Positions 34,016 through 45,163 of a DNA stretch of 64,000 bases are shown here, piece by piece. Positions within the stretch are counted from its first letter, which is position 1. Every line of letters starts with the position of its first letter. Source of the DNA: Galaxea fascicularis (lineage: Eukaryota > Cnidaria > Anthozoa > Scleractinia > Euphylliidae); the NCBI GenBank assembly GCA_948470475.1, contig OX419340.1, forward strand, positions 22,744,067 through 22,808,066. Direction: 5' to 3'. The position numbers and the translations under genes are program-made. The notes under the pieces are model-generated. The model was not told where the DNA came from, did no database searches, and worked only from the letters and a program-made list of their open reading frames with translations.

Positions 34016-35190
34016 AGAGGTGGGTAAATTTGTTCCTTTGCAACTACATCTCACTCTGCTTTGTTGAATATGATCCAAGAGTCACTGCCCAATGAATTAG
34101 GGTAGATATTTTGTACAATACCAAAACGTTACAGGCCAAAGCATTGACTAAATGTAAACTATAAACCATTAAATGTTATTTCTGTTTCTGCTTTGCTCCC
34201 AGGATGCCTTCCCTGTCTCAATGGCAGATTTCTGCTCAGCCCTAGACATCCCTATACTGGAGAGCCACTAGGACTATTTGACAAACGAATACTTGCAGGG
34301 TTTTCAACTGTTTTGTAAAGTAGCAGACATACTTCTGAAAGTACCGGACGTGAATGTTTACAGTAGTAAAAAAAATCGCCGATATTGATCTCAAGTACCG
34401 GACGTGGAATGGCAAACGACCGGACGAAACGTCCGGCCTCCGGCCTCAAATGAAAACCCTGTACTTGTAATTACTTACACGTAGAAATAATCAAATAAGT
34501 TAGTTTTCTTATGCAAAGTCAGAGCTATATTTCAATGATAACTAAAATGGCAGCCACTACTAATGCCATTCATACAGTCTAAAAAATCGGCATTACTTTG
34601 ATTAGTTGAGACTGATTTAAGGGGGCCCCTAAACAATGTAATAGATTCCCAATTGAAAGCCCCTGAATGAAAAACCAAACACAAACATAACAGAATCCCC
34701 CAATAGAGTTTTTGAACAAAGACAACAATGACCAAGTGAAGGCTAACAAAACAAAAGGGCAGGATTACAAACTGGAAACATTCAAAGCTAGATGGAAGCT
34801 AACGAGGTCCTACAGACAGCAAAAATAACGATGATTACAAATTTGAGCTGAAAAGAATTTACACTACAATAGAGACAAAGTCAACTGTTGTAGCAGATAC
34901 GATTTTTGGATTTGAATTCACGCCTTTTGGAGGATCCCCTTGGAGGATCTTGTTATGACATTGACCCGCACATTCATTCAGAGGCCCTCAATGGGGAGTT
35001 TGTTACGTAATAACACGATCTATCCAATTAGTCTGTTTGTTCCTTTTTATCAATTGTTTTTTGTTTTGCCCAGCTTGTAATCAAGACCTTTTCTTTTGTT
35101 ACGTAACCTTAATTTCCATTTTCTGTGTACTATATAAAAGCCTGTAACTCTGCCACCCACAACCATTGTATATAGCTTTTTTAATTTTTA
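34016..35190. other. No gene seen
   Basis: AT-rich DNA without a convincing exon. The final 200 bp have a TATA-like run (TGTACTATATAAAAGCC near 35130) just before the Penelope-like tail. Confidence 0.4.
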
Positions 35191-35290
35191 ACTTTTAAAC
35201 TATCCTGAGGAAGGCCGAAGGCCGAAACGTCGATTAAACGCTGGAACTGTCAAGAGTTTGTCTCTTCGTCGTTTTATTATACCTATCTAT
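35191..35290 (+). mobile_element. Penelope-like or retrozyme-type tail
   Basis: Contains CTGAGGAAGGCCGAAGG followed by CCGAAACGTC (35205-35231), resembling the degenerate hammerhead-like motif at the ends of the Penelope-like copies at 55998-56029 and 57438-57470 in this window. The remainder is tail-like and leads into a TA run. No coding part is attached. Confidence 0.4.
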
Positions 35291-35299
35291 ATATATATA

Positions 35300-36578
35300 T
35301 CTGTCCTGAGTTAAAAAAACATACTCGCAAATTTTTGACTCAAACACACTAGCTACCACACAACTAATCTTTGCACTAGTACTTTGCTGGGGCAAAATTA
35401 ATAGCACCCCACCCCCCTAAGTTACCCCTCTTATTTTAACCAGTCATTGCTTCTGTTAGAGCCAAAAAACTTGGCTACGTCACTGCATCCCAATTCATCT
35501 GTCCTGAGTTAAAAACAAAAATACTCGCAAATGTTTCACTCAGACACACTGGCTACCACACAACTTCTTTGAACTACTAAGTACTTTGCTGGGGCAAAAT
35601 TAATAGCACCCCACCCCTCTAAGTTACCCCTCTTATTTTAACCAGTCATCGCCTCCGTTTGAACCGAAACAACTTGGCTATGTCAAAGCATCCCAATTCA
35701 TATTATTAGGGCAGGGCATAGGGTGAAAACAGGCTATAGCCGTTTCTGACTGCCTACACTTTACAGGTATGTTCTTTCAAAATAAGACAGATATCTCAGC
35801 TGATCTAAAGGATTTCTGACCTAGTGTAATATAGAGAAGCCCTTATCATCTGACAGTGCTCCCGGTTGAAAAGCAGCCTGAATTTGTTGAACTCGAGCCA
35901 AGATAATATCTGCGGTCGAGTAAAAAAAAAACCAAGATCCAAGATATCTGTCCTGAGTTAAAAAAACATACTTGCAAATTTTTGACTCAAACACACTAGC
36001 TACCACACAACTAATCTTTGCACTAGTACTTTGCTGGGGCAAAATTAATAGCACCCCACCCCCCTAAGTTACCCCTCTTATTTTAACCAGTCATTGCTTC
36101 TGTTAGAGCCAAAAAACTTGGCTACGTCACTGCATCCCAATTCATCTGTCCTGAGTTAAAAACAAAAATACTCGCAAATGTTTCACTCAGACACACTGGC
36201 TACCACACAACTTCTTTGAACTACTAAGTACTTTGCTGGTGCAAAATTAATAGCACCCCACCCCCCTAAGTTACCCCTCTCATTTTAACCACTCATCGCC
36301 TCTGTTTGAACCGAAACAACTTGGCTATGTCAAAGCATCCCAATCCATATTATTAGGGCAGGGCATAGTGTGAAAACAGGCTATAGCCGTTTCTGACTGC
36401 CTACACTTTACAGGTATGTTCTTTCAAAATAAGACAGATCTAAAGGATTTCTGACCTAGTGTAATCTAGAGAAGCCCTTATCATCTGACAGTGCTCCCGG
36501 TTGAAAAGCAGCCAGAATTTGTTGAACTCGAGCCAAGATAATATCTGCGGTCGAGTAAAAAAAACCAAGATCCAAGGA
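35300..36578 (+). repeat. Tandem duplication of a 0.64 kb composite repeat
   Basis: 35300-35946 and 35947-36578 are near-identical, differing by scattered substitutions and one small deletion. Each unit contains two related subunits, A (about 195 bp) and B (about 290 bp), both starting CTGTCCTGAGTTAAAAA, then a 150-bp segment C ending in an A-run. A third copy of B lies at 52553-52844. No coding capacity is evident. Confidence 0.85.
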
Positions 36579-36599
36579 AAAATTTTTCGCTCAAAGAAA

Positions 36600-38039
36600 C
36601 TAGCTACCATGGATGGGTACATACAGGATGAGAATGACAAGGTCACAAGACTGTTGCTCTGCTCTTGACAGGACCAAGTAATTCAAGGTGCTCACATTTG
36701 GTGCCAACTGCACAAATACTTTCATTCCTGTAGAAGCAAATAAATCAAGCTGTAATTCCCTGTGGACTTCAGAAGCCAAAAAGGGAAATTTGTTGCCTGC
36801 AAAGATGAAGGTCACACAGAACAGTGCTCATTTTGTTCTAGAAACTGAACAAGAATTATAAGACTGGAAAATTCAGATGCATGGAAATGCATTATCAACT
36901 CAAAATGGCCCCCAAGACTACTCATAGCAAATACAGATTGAATTATGCATTTTCCATGATGCCATCATGAGAATAGTCCCTGCAATTATTTCCAAAACAA
37001 CTTGTGCACCTTACTTAAAGTCATTAGACATTTCTAGTAGCTTTCTCATGATCATTTATAACTGACACTAGAAAGTAGACTTTCAGTAGGAAATCACTAT
37101 AGTAATAACAGAAATTTATGCCCCCATCATCCTCAGTAAATGCATGTAAATATTCATTCTTCCCTAGAACAATCCCAGTGTGGAATGGTCTTCCTTTTTT
37201 CAGTGATACATGTGTCATCTGTCAACCTTTTCAAAGCTAGTATTGTACTTAATTCAGTTATTTTATCAGGGCTGTGCTCTAGTGGCACCCGGTCGCCCCT
37301 AGCGACTTACTTTTGCCTTTGGGTGACCAGGAAATGTAGTTTTTGCAGCAAACTTGCATATGCTCAGCACCTGGAGTTCGAGGGTTTAGGGAATTTGGGA
37401 GCCCAACTACTTTCCTTAGAGCACAGCCTTGTTTTATTACCTTTCTGTTCTTATTACCAGCCTGTGTAATTTGTTATTATAAATCTAGTCCACAGTACAT
37501 TATTTTAATTCAATGTAAATTCTATTTGTTTAGCTAGCTATTGACCAGGCATTGCCAGATTAGTATACTAATGGCAATTATCACAATTACAGATTAAAGA
37601 CCAAAACTATCACGAAGCCTCTGTTTCTTATGTGTGCATGCTCCTTATAGCCCTATTCATATAACGTGTCATATTGTCAGCAAGGTTAACTCAATTTAAT
37701 TTGTTTCTTCTTTGGTTTCCTAAAGATTATTTCCTATAATAATCATTTATATCGTTTGTAAAACATATTAATTTATGTAACTTGATCATAGCCTTATTTC
37801 ATACATCATATTGTCTGTAACTGTATTTATGTATTTAATTAAGTTTTTTTCTTTTCTCTCTCTTTTCTTATGAGGACATTCATTTCAAGAATCAATAAAC
37901 TGATCATGAACTGTTCAAAGTAATACAAGGGGTCAGCCTACAAGCAAAGAGGAGTTGATAAGTCTGAGAGTAATCTTAGTCTTTCATAGTTATTCTGAGA
38001 ATGTTTCTATCTTGTGCAACAAGCTGTTTGGATTAAGAT
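36600..38039. other. No gene seen
   Basis: No supported exon. AT-rich with short chance frames. Confidence 0.4.
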
Positions 38040-38500
38040 CATCACTCACACATTATATTATATTATATATGACCTTCCAAATGCAATTGACAAGGGTGTC
38101 TGCTCTTGGGGTACATGTGTCTTCCTGCAACTGCATAAGGCCTTTAATGCAGTTGACCATACAATCTCAAGTATTGTGTTTCAAGGGCAAAGTTATTTTA
38201 CTTCAGGTGATATTGAGTTAACCCCATTTATGCAACTATGTGAACCCCCAAGAGGTGGACAATTATCTATTCATGGCAACGTTGTTAATGTACCAGCTGA
38301 TGTAAATTCAACTGTAAGCACTTTAATAAGATTAATCAGTGAATCACAAACTATTTCTGAACCTACTCAAAGATATGATAATTACGACAAACAATTATCA
38401 CTGACTGTAATGATGGATCGGAACTTAAAATCAGATTATTATGTAAATAAATTAATCCATCAAGGTCACAGATTTAGAGGATCACCACCTTACTTTGAAA
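38040..38500 (+). pseudogene. Remnants of a LINE reverse transcriptase and a Helitron-associated domain
   Basis: 38040-38165 reads like a LINE RT fragment: a helix (IIYDLPNAIDKGVCSWG) then FLQLHKAFNAVDHTI, close to the first catalytic RT motif of CR1/L2-like elements but with its Asp replaced. From about 38220 the text changes to QLSIHGNVVNVPADVNSTV and a following polar segment, which resembles the DUF6570 domain found upstream of Helitron helicases. Both fall in one open frame (38014-38622), a chance fusion of two element fragments. Confidence 0.5.
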
Positions 38501-39156
38501 AATGCAAGAAAGACTTGTTTCTTATTGTATCCACGACTTATTCACAGTCTCCTCTGATTTCTTTCTGTTTAGAAACTTTGCGGCTAAGGATCTGTTTAGG
38601 TAGTAAATTAAGCTTATTTTGACGTTGATTAGAATATTATTGAGTACACAACTGCTTACCTCTCCAGAGATCGAAGAAGCATTGACTGAGCAAAAAATAC
38701 CGGCCGGTAAACTATCCTTGTCACGGCGCCATGATTTTATTCATCCAGGTTGGCAGGGTGTAGCCGAATAATAAAGAATTCGTTTAAAATCTTCCTCAAC
38801 AGATCAAAAGTGACCTTGTCAGCCGCCACCATCCTTGGCGCGAGGGATCTCGGGAAAATATTTTACTGCCAACCCAAAATGCTCAGCCGAGCGCGCGCAA
38901 GGCTGCCTCACCACAACCCACCCCTTACACGAGATTTCAGCGGTTTCACCACCTTGAAAACACGCGCTATGAGCTCTTCGTGACCTACATATAATTTTCC
39001 ACAGTGTTTTCAGAACTCGCTTCTCAATGCCTTCTCCTTCTTCTAACAACGTGTTTCCGGTCTCACGCTTTTACGATTTAGGGGTGCGCGCGCATTGACG
39101 GCTGTCAGATTGATCATGGTTGTGATGCATTCTGTTCCACGGGGGAAACTAAAACA

Positions 39157-40195
39157 ATGGCGTGTACTTCCAATCAACGGATTCAATCTTCCAGTATTGA
39201 AAGAAATGTGGCTCATTTACTATACGGATTTGACAGAGAAAATTGTTGGAAACATTTTACTGGTTGTGGACCCCTCTCGAGCTCTGTTGAAAGGGGAACT
39301 AAAAAAAAAGGAGAAAGAGCTAAACTAAAGAAAATTTATCTTAAGAGGGAAAGAGCAATCGCCACCAGAAAAAATAGAGCTTATGCTGACTTAACGAGAA
39401 TGCCGTTGTTATGCTCGTGCAATCAAGGCTGTTTGATGAGACCAGGTGCAATTGAAGCTCGACAGATTATAAGACAGCAACGAACCAAGCTATTCCAGAA
39501 AAGCTATATTGAACAGAACTATATTCTCTCAAAACTGATGGAAGTAAGTTTATGTCCCAGTGGCCTCAGGAGAATAAGGTACCACATCCCAGACTTGGGA
39601 CAAGTCTGCAAGGGCGCCTTCGAAAGACTGATGTTACGGACTGTCCGACGCCAAAATTAAGGTTCTGTTAAAAAAAATGGATGTGGATGGTTTATCGATG
39701 GAGGGTGATCAGCGGGGCAAGCATGGAAATTATCCGAGAAAGATTGCCCCAGAGGCCAGAAAGGCCGTTGTTGATTTTATGCTTTCGCATAGCGCGACAG
39801 AATCACACTACAGAAGAGCGCGAACAAGGAAAAGATATTTTGAATCTCATATTTCCATGCAGGGTATGTGGAAAGATTTTATCGCTAAGTACCCTGATTT
39901 TAAAACAAGCTTTGTCTGTGCCAACAGAAAAGGCCCTGGCATCAGTTACTCCAAATTTCGAGATATTTTCATTGAAGACTTGAGTGATATAATAAGTTTT
40001 AGGAAGGCGCGCGTGGACACATGTCAACTTTGTGATCAGTACCAAAAGAAAATGAAGCAAGAGACTGTTGACAGTAGCCTCCAGCAATACGCCGAGGAAC
40101 AAAGGGAGCATTTGTTAGAGAGTGAAGTCAGATTTGCCTCGCTAAAATATGATGTGATTATTTTGGCAAAAACTCGGAATAGGGATGAAGCGGAC
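39157..40195 (+). pseudogene. DUF7869-like gene, N-terminal half
   Basis: The frame opens at ATG 39157 and gives a basic segment, a Cys cluster (LLCSCNQGCL) and CKGAFERL, then breaks near 39630. The text resumes in another frame (YGLSDAKIKVLLKKM) and continues to 40195 with KHGNYPRKIAPEARKAVV, SYSKFRDIFIEDLSDII and DTCQLCDQYQKK. These match the N-terminal half of the DUF7869-like family, as does the copy at 9219-10990. It ends at a TGA just where the C-terminal half would start; that half lies inverted at 40699-41625. Confidence 0.65.
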
Positions 40196-40698
40196 TGAGA
40201 CATTTAGATTACCACACTAATTTTGCAGTGTATGCAATTTTTGGGCTCATCTTCGATTTTAAGATGCCGGTTTATATTCTGAAATTTTGACTGGCATATA
40301 TAGACTTACACTAGTCTTTGAATCAGTGTTCCTCGTTTTCAGTGTCACTCCGCAATTAGTTTGTATTACCTAAAGACATTGGCACTTGAATAAAGTTGAT
40401 TGATTGATGGATGGATAAATCATTTTAATCAACCAATTTTTAGGTTTACAACAGTCGAGGTCGTGAATAACCAGCTGAGCCCTAGCGTTAAACCAGATGA
40501 TGAGAGATGATGAGATGACTTTATTTAAGTCAGCCCGGTTTTACACGACACATTAGACAAGTTTACATTGGCAGCTAAATACAGTGCAACTAAGGAATAA
40601 AAGAATATTGTAACAACAATAAATAGAGAGCGAGTTGGTATCATCCAAATAGCAAACCGCCAATACTTTAGTGGCTCATGCAGGATGGATTTATAACT

Positions 40699-41625
40699 TT
40701 AGTCACTGTCACTATCTTCGTCAATAACTCTTAAAGACTGATAAAAATGAACAACATTTTCGGCTAGATATTTCTGTGCTAACTTAACGCAAAAATCCTT
40801 AACGCTCTCTTTCACCGGCCGTGCTTCCTGACTAAACGGTGTAAGTAGTTCTGGCATAAGTTTAGTGACTTGTCTCTTTTTAATAAAGGAAACGCGTCTC
40901 GGCTGTTCCTGTGGGTCCATACGGAACCGCAAAAAGACTGACTCAGGGTGATGTACGAGTTTGAGTTCTCCGTTTTCATTTAGTAATTCGCCGTATCCAA
41001 AGTTAAGCCACGCGATGCCCCTGACTTCAAACTTTTCACCGTCCAAGTCCTCGTTTCTGCTGATGTACTGCATCCTGAGGAAAGATTTGTAATCTTTGAT
41101 CATGTCCAGGGTAACCCAATATGTTCGAACGTCTTTCAGATTACTTCGTTCAAGCACTATCGCCCACTGGCGTGGGAATTCAATGACCTCGTGGGTGTCG
41201 AAAAGGCGCTGTATAGATCCAAACCGTCGATCGCAAATAGAATACGAGTGGCCTTCAAGCAAAAATTTTAAATCGGCCCTCAAGAACTTTCCTTTCTTAA
41301 CTAAGTCATCCATGTAGAAGAACAGATAACACTCCTTAAAATGAGCCGGTGAGTTATCACACCATATTATGAGTTGATCATGGTCTCCGAGTCGACTCTC
41401 CAGGTCTGTTAATAAATAGTCCAAGAGTGATATCGCCTCATTGGGCCCAACTCCACCCGTTGTCTCGTCGTAAAGAAAACAATTAATAGTATCGTCGTTA
41501 GCACAATAAATTCCAAGCAGGTTTGTTCGAAGCTTCTTGCTGTAATACCAGTCCTGAGAACTGACCTTCGGTGTTGCCAAAGATTTATGGAAATCCATCT
41601 GCAAGGTTAGAGTTCTGGAAGACAT
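40699..41625 (-). pseudogene. DUF7869-like gene, C-terminal half, inverted
   Basis: An open frame of 308 codons starting at a Met that is probably internal to the original protein (TLTLQMDFHKSLATPKV). It contains the RNase H-fold-like segment (DETTGGVGPNEAISLLDYLL, then LIIWCDNSPAHFKECYL) and GHSYSICDRRFGSI, where family members have GHTK...CDR-type text. It ends with an acidic tail (DEDSDSD). No N-terminal half precedes it on its own strand; the matching N-terminal half is on the opposite strand at 39157-40195. The frame is otherwise clean, so it could be transcribed as a truncated protein. Confidence 0.65.
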
Positions 41626-41939
41626 GTGACAGGTGCTCTCTCAGTTTGCTATTTGGATGATATACTCTCTCAGAGAAAACCGGGCTGACGTTTTTTCACC
41701 TTCAACTGAACAGTGTGAAGCCGTTGAAGGAGGCGCACGTCATGTTGTTTAAATGTTGCTTGCAGCGCGCGCTGGAGACTTGAATAAAGTGAGACGTGTG
41801 TTGCTCTGAAACAACAGGACATGCATGTCTATTTTATTTTCCACACGCTTTGACTCAACATCCATCATTATCGGTCTAACGAATCAGAACGTCAGTTGGT
41901 TAGCAGTAGAGCGCCGCATAGTTTTCAATTCTTAATATC

Positions 41940-42110
41940 AGTTTTTAAGTCTGTGAATAATTTAGCCCCTACTTATATTAGTGATTTACTAACACAGTAC
42001 ATTCCTTGTCGTAGTCTCAGGTGATCCAATCAGTCTTTACTGGTTGTTCCAAGGTCCATTCAAAAGACTTATGGTGACAGAGTTTTCGCAATCATATTTC
42101 ATTGAATACA
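41940..42110 (+). pseudogene. LINE RT C-terminal fragment
   Basis: The plus strand gives VFKSVNNLAPTYISDLL, then IPCRSLR and, after a TGA, LLVVPRSIQKTYGDRVFA. These are typical of the C-terminal end of non-LTR reverse transcriptases. The fragment is short and has a stop. Confidence 0.7.
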
Positions 42111-45100
42111 CGGTGTGTTTCAAATTAACAGGACCTCACAAATAAGCACTCGTAAGAACCGAAAACACCTGCCTTTTCACACTTATTTGAGGTCGATTTT
42201 TCGGATACATATCTCATGGCAAGTGCTCAAAATAGCGTTTCGGAGCCTCCAAATTTGAAAATTTTCTGGGGGAGGATACCCCTAGACCCCAGACCCCCCT
42301 ACAAGGCTCATGCCTTCGGTACTCGCGAAAATGCTGCCCCCCTTCCCTTCCCCACCCTGTTACAAAAAGCTAGCTACAGCCCTACCATAGGGAAGCGAGG
42401 GCTAAATTAATTTTTCTCCTTAGAGATTTCATTTATGTTAAGCCGAATACTTGTTGTGAGGATGAATGTTATCTTTAATTAAAAAGTAAAATAATAAATT
42501 TGGGGGGAGGACAATTCACTTTGGGAGGTTAGGAGGTATTTTCTATAAAAAGTTTTCTTTTAATAAGTAAAAATTTAATTTCCAACTGAAAAGCTCCATT
42601 AAGCCACTGTTTAATTTCAGATGTCATCAATGTAGGCATTAACAGACAATCACACCTGTCACATTTTGTCTGTTTTGTTTTAAACATTGCTAGTGTCATT
42701 TGTTCTATTTTTAGGGGTTAAAAGTAATGAAAGTCTTTAAATTACAAAAACAATACTAATTATTGAATCTATTTCAAGTAATTCCAGTTGAAAACTCTAT
42801 TCTCAATCACTTATTTGTTGAGAAGAGTCACATTAACATTATTTATTATTTTATTAATTTGTTCACAGAATTTCTCAGCTTAGAATAAAAGAGGCTTCAT
42901 AACAAAATCCACCACTCACTTTGAGCTGGAGTTCCTCGAAAGTCATTCTTGGTCTCTGATGTGAAGTTGTTCCCCCTTGCTGCAGTGAAATATATGAAAA
43001 ATTATGAATAATTAGGGTAAGGCGACAAAGCGAAGTAAACCTTAGGTGAACATTTAGAATCACTTCTCAGAATCACAGAAAATGCTCAAGGAGGAGACAG
43101 TCTCTATATTTGGTTATTTGGGTGAAGGTATGGTTTTTGGATGGATGAATTAAGAGACTTGTGGTATTTTTTGTTCATTAACACCAACTATTAAATATAT
43201 AATAGTCACAGCCATGAGACTTTCTAAGTTACAAGTCAGGCAATTGATGTCAGTCATCACCAGCTGTGATCTGTACACTTAGACAACATTCACTGAACCT
43301 GTTGGGAATAATAATTCTTTATTGTTAAATGTAGCAGGTCTTGGAGCAAGAAGCCAATCATTGCCTTTCTTAGTTAATTTCAGAGATAAACAACAGAGAA
43401 ATAAAGAAACCATAAGGGTGTTTTTTGGTTCTGCAGATTAAGTGATTCATTCATCACCTGAGGTTAGACCCTAAAGCGAACAAAAATTTGGAAGGGCAGA
43501 CAAGGGATCGTCTTTGTTTGCTGGGGGGGGGGGGGGACATGTGCACAAGAGACAGTCACACAACGCTCTTCCATTCATGATTAGATTGTACTTGGCTAAA
43601 GCCATATACATACCAGCAGAGTCCTGTTATCAAATACTGACGTCACATAGTTTGTTGGTAGTGGTGGTAGTAGTAGTAGTAGTAGCAGTAGTAGTAGTAG
43701 TAGTAGTAGGAGTAGGAGTAGTAGTAGTAGTAGTAGTATTGGTACAGTCACTTGAACCAGCAGTGATATATTTCTAAGTTACTTTGCAATAACATGTGAA
43801 CCAGCCAGCTGCTCGTTATCTTTTGTGGCATTTATTTTGCCAGAATGGTATGTTAATGCCGATACCAATGCAAATGCCGCCTGTAGACAGCTTCTGCTGC
43901 AACTGTAATGACAATAAACCCATTAAAAACATCTGGGAATTGAATTAACGTACCTGTATAGCGTGGAAACACCGGTTTTCCATCGATCGCGAAACAGCAG
44001 TTACCGAACAGACGTTACGTAGAGCAATCTTGTCGTGGAAACTGTCTCCTGCACGAACGGTTGAGGTCACTTGCTTTGGCCTGCGACTTGATCAGCGGTA
44101 TCTATGCATAATGCATTCCCCGGGATTCCCTGGGGAGCCTGTGACCAGGGTCACAGGGTCACAGTAAGCCTGATTGTGTGGCCGGGAGGCTATTTTGGAG
44201 GGGCTATAGCACTGAGGGGTTGAGAGTGTGAGCGGAGAAAAACTGGGTTCTGTACTATAGAAAGTAAACTTCGCGCTGGAGTGGTTTTCAAGTTGGTGAA
44301 AAGTATACTTGCTTACTGAAAAGGAAGATGAAAGTCGGTGACGTTTGGGTGTGAATGGCTGAGCGTGCGTCAGTGAAGTACTGGGCCCGAATAAGATTGA
44401 TTAAGATGGGGGGAAGACATGTTGTGTTTACTGTGGCGGTGAGTGGTTTTTCATGTTTCGTCTGGTTTGTCTCGTTGTTTTTGGGTTTGATTTGTTTGCA
44501 AATTGTATGGATGAGTTTCGCCACTGTAGTTTCTAGCGGGGGCAGGCGGAGCGTGAAATTAACTCGGTTGTTTACGGATCGAGTTGGTTAAAAGGAGATA
44601 ATATGTGGGGACAACAAGCTTTTATTTAAGCTTACAGTGTAGTTTGGTTGTCAAATCCGCTCAGACACTATGATTCTATGGTAGGACACAGAGCCCAATA
44701 TATGTAAGTTATCCCATTCGTAACCTGAAAACAAAAGGAGGCAAGTTTGAGTAGCCGGAACACCATAATGATTTATTGATTGCTTGAGTTATTTATTTAC
44801 ATTCTGCGCATTGATTCTTTGATAGTATAAATATCATGAAGCTAGCCTGGAGTTTATAGAATGTGTAGCTAGAGGAAATTTCCTCCACGAGATGAACTGG
44901 ATATTAACTTAAATTGTGTTTTTTAATTTGAAGAGGTTGTTTTGGTCTTTGACGGATGAAATCAAGTGAGAACGCCGTTATAATTTTCGAAACAGTGACT
45001 TTTAAAGAGACTGAATTCAAAACAAGAACTACAACTTCACTTCATGACATGGTTTCTGAGGTACCAAAAACAAACAAACAAACGAACAAAAACAGGCCAA

Positions 45101-45160
45101 GGGGTTCAGTGAACTCGAAAAACTAGCCTGGCAAGTCTCTGATTAATTGTCCTCTTTAAT
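42111..45160. other. No gene seen; microsatellites
   Basis: Contains a G-run at 43521-43536 and a GTA/GTG trinucleotide microsatellite at about 43652-43745. No supported exon; the open frame across the microsatellite (poly-Val) is an artefact of the repeat. Confidence 0.5.
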
Positions 45161-45163
45161 ACT

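Noticed and set aside
43514..43777. Valine-rich protein
   Set aside because: The frame is produced by a GTA/GTG microsatellite; there is no other support.
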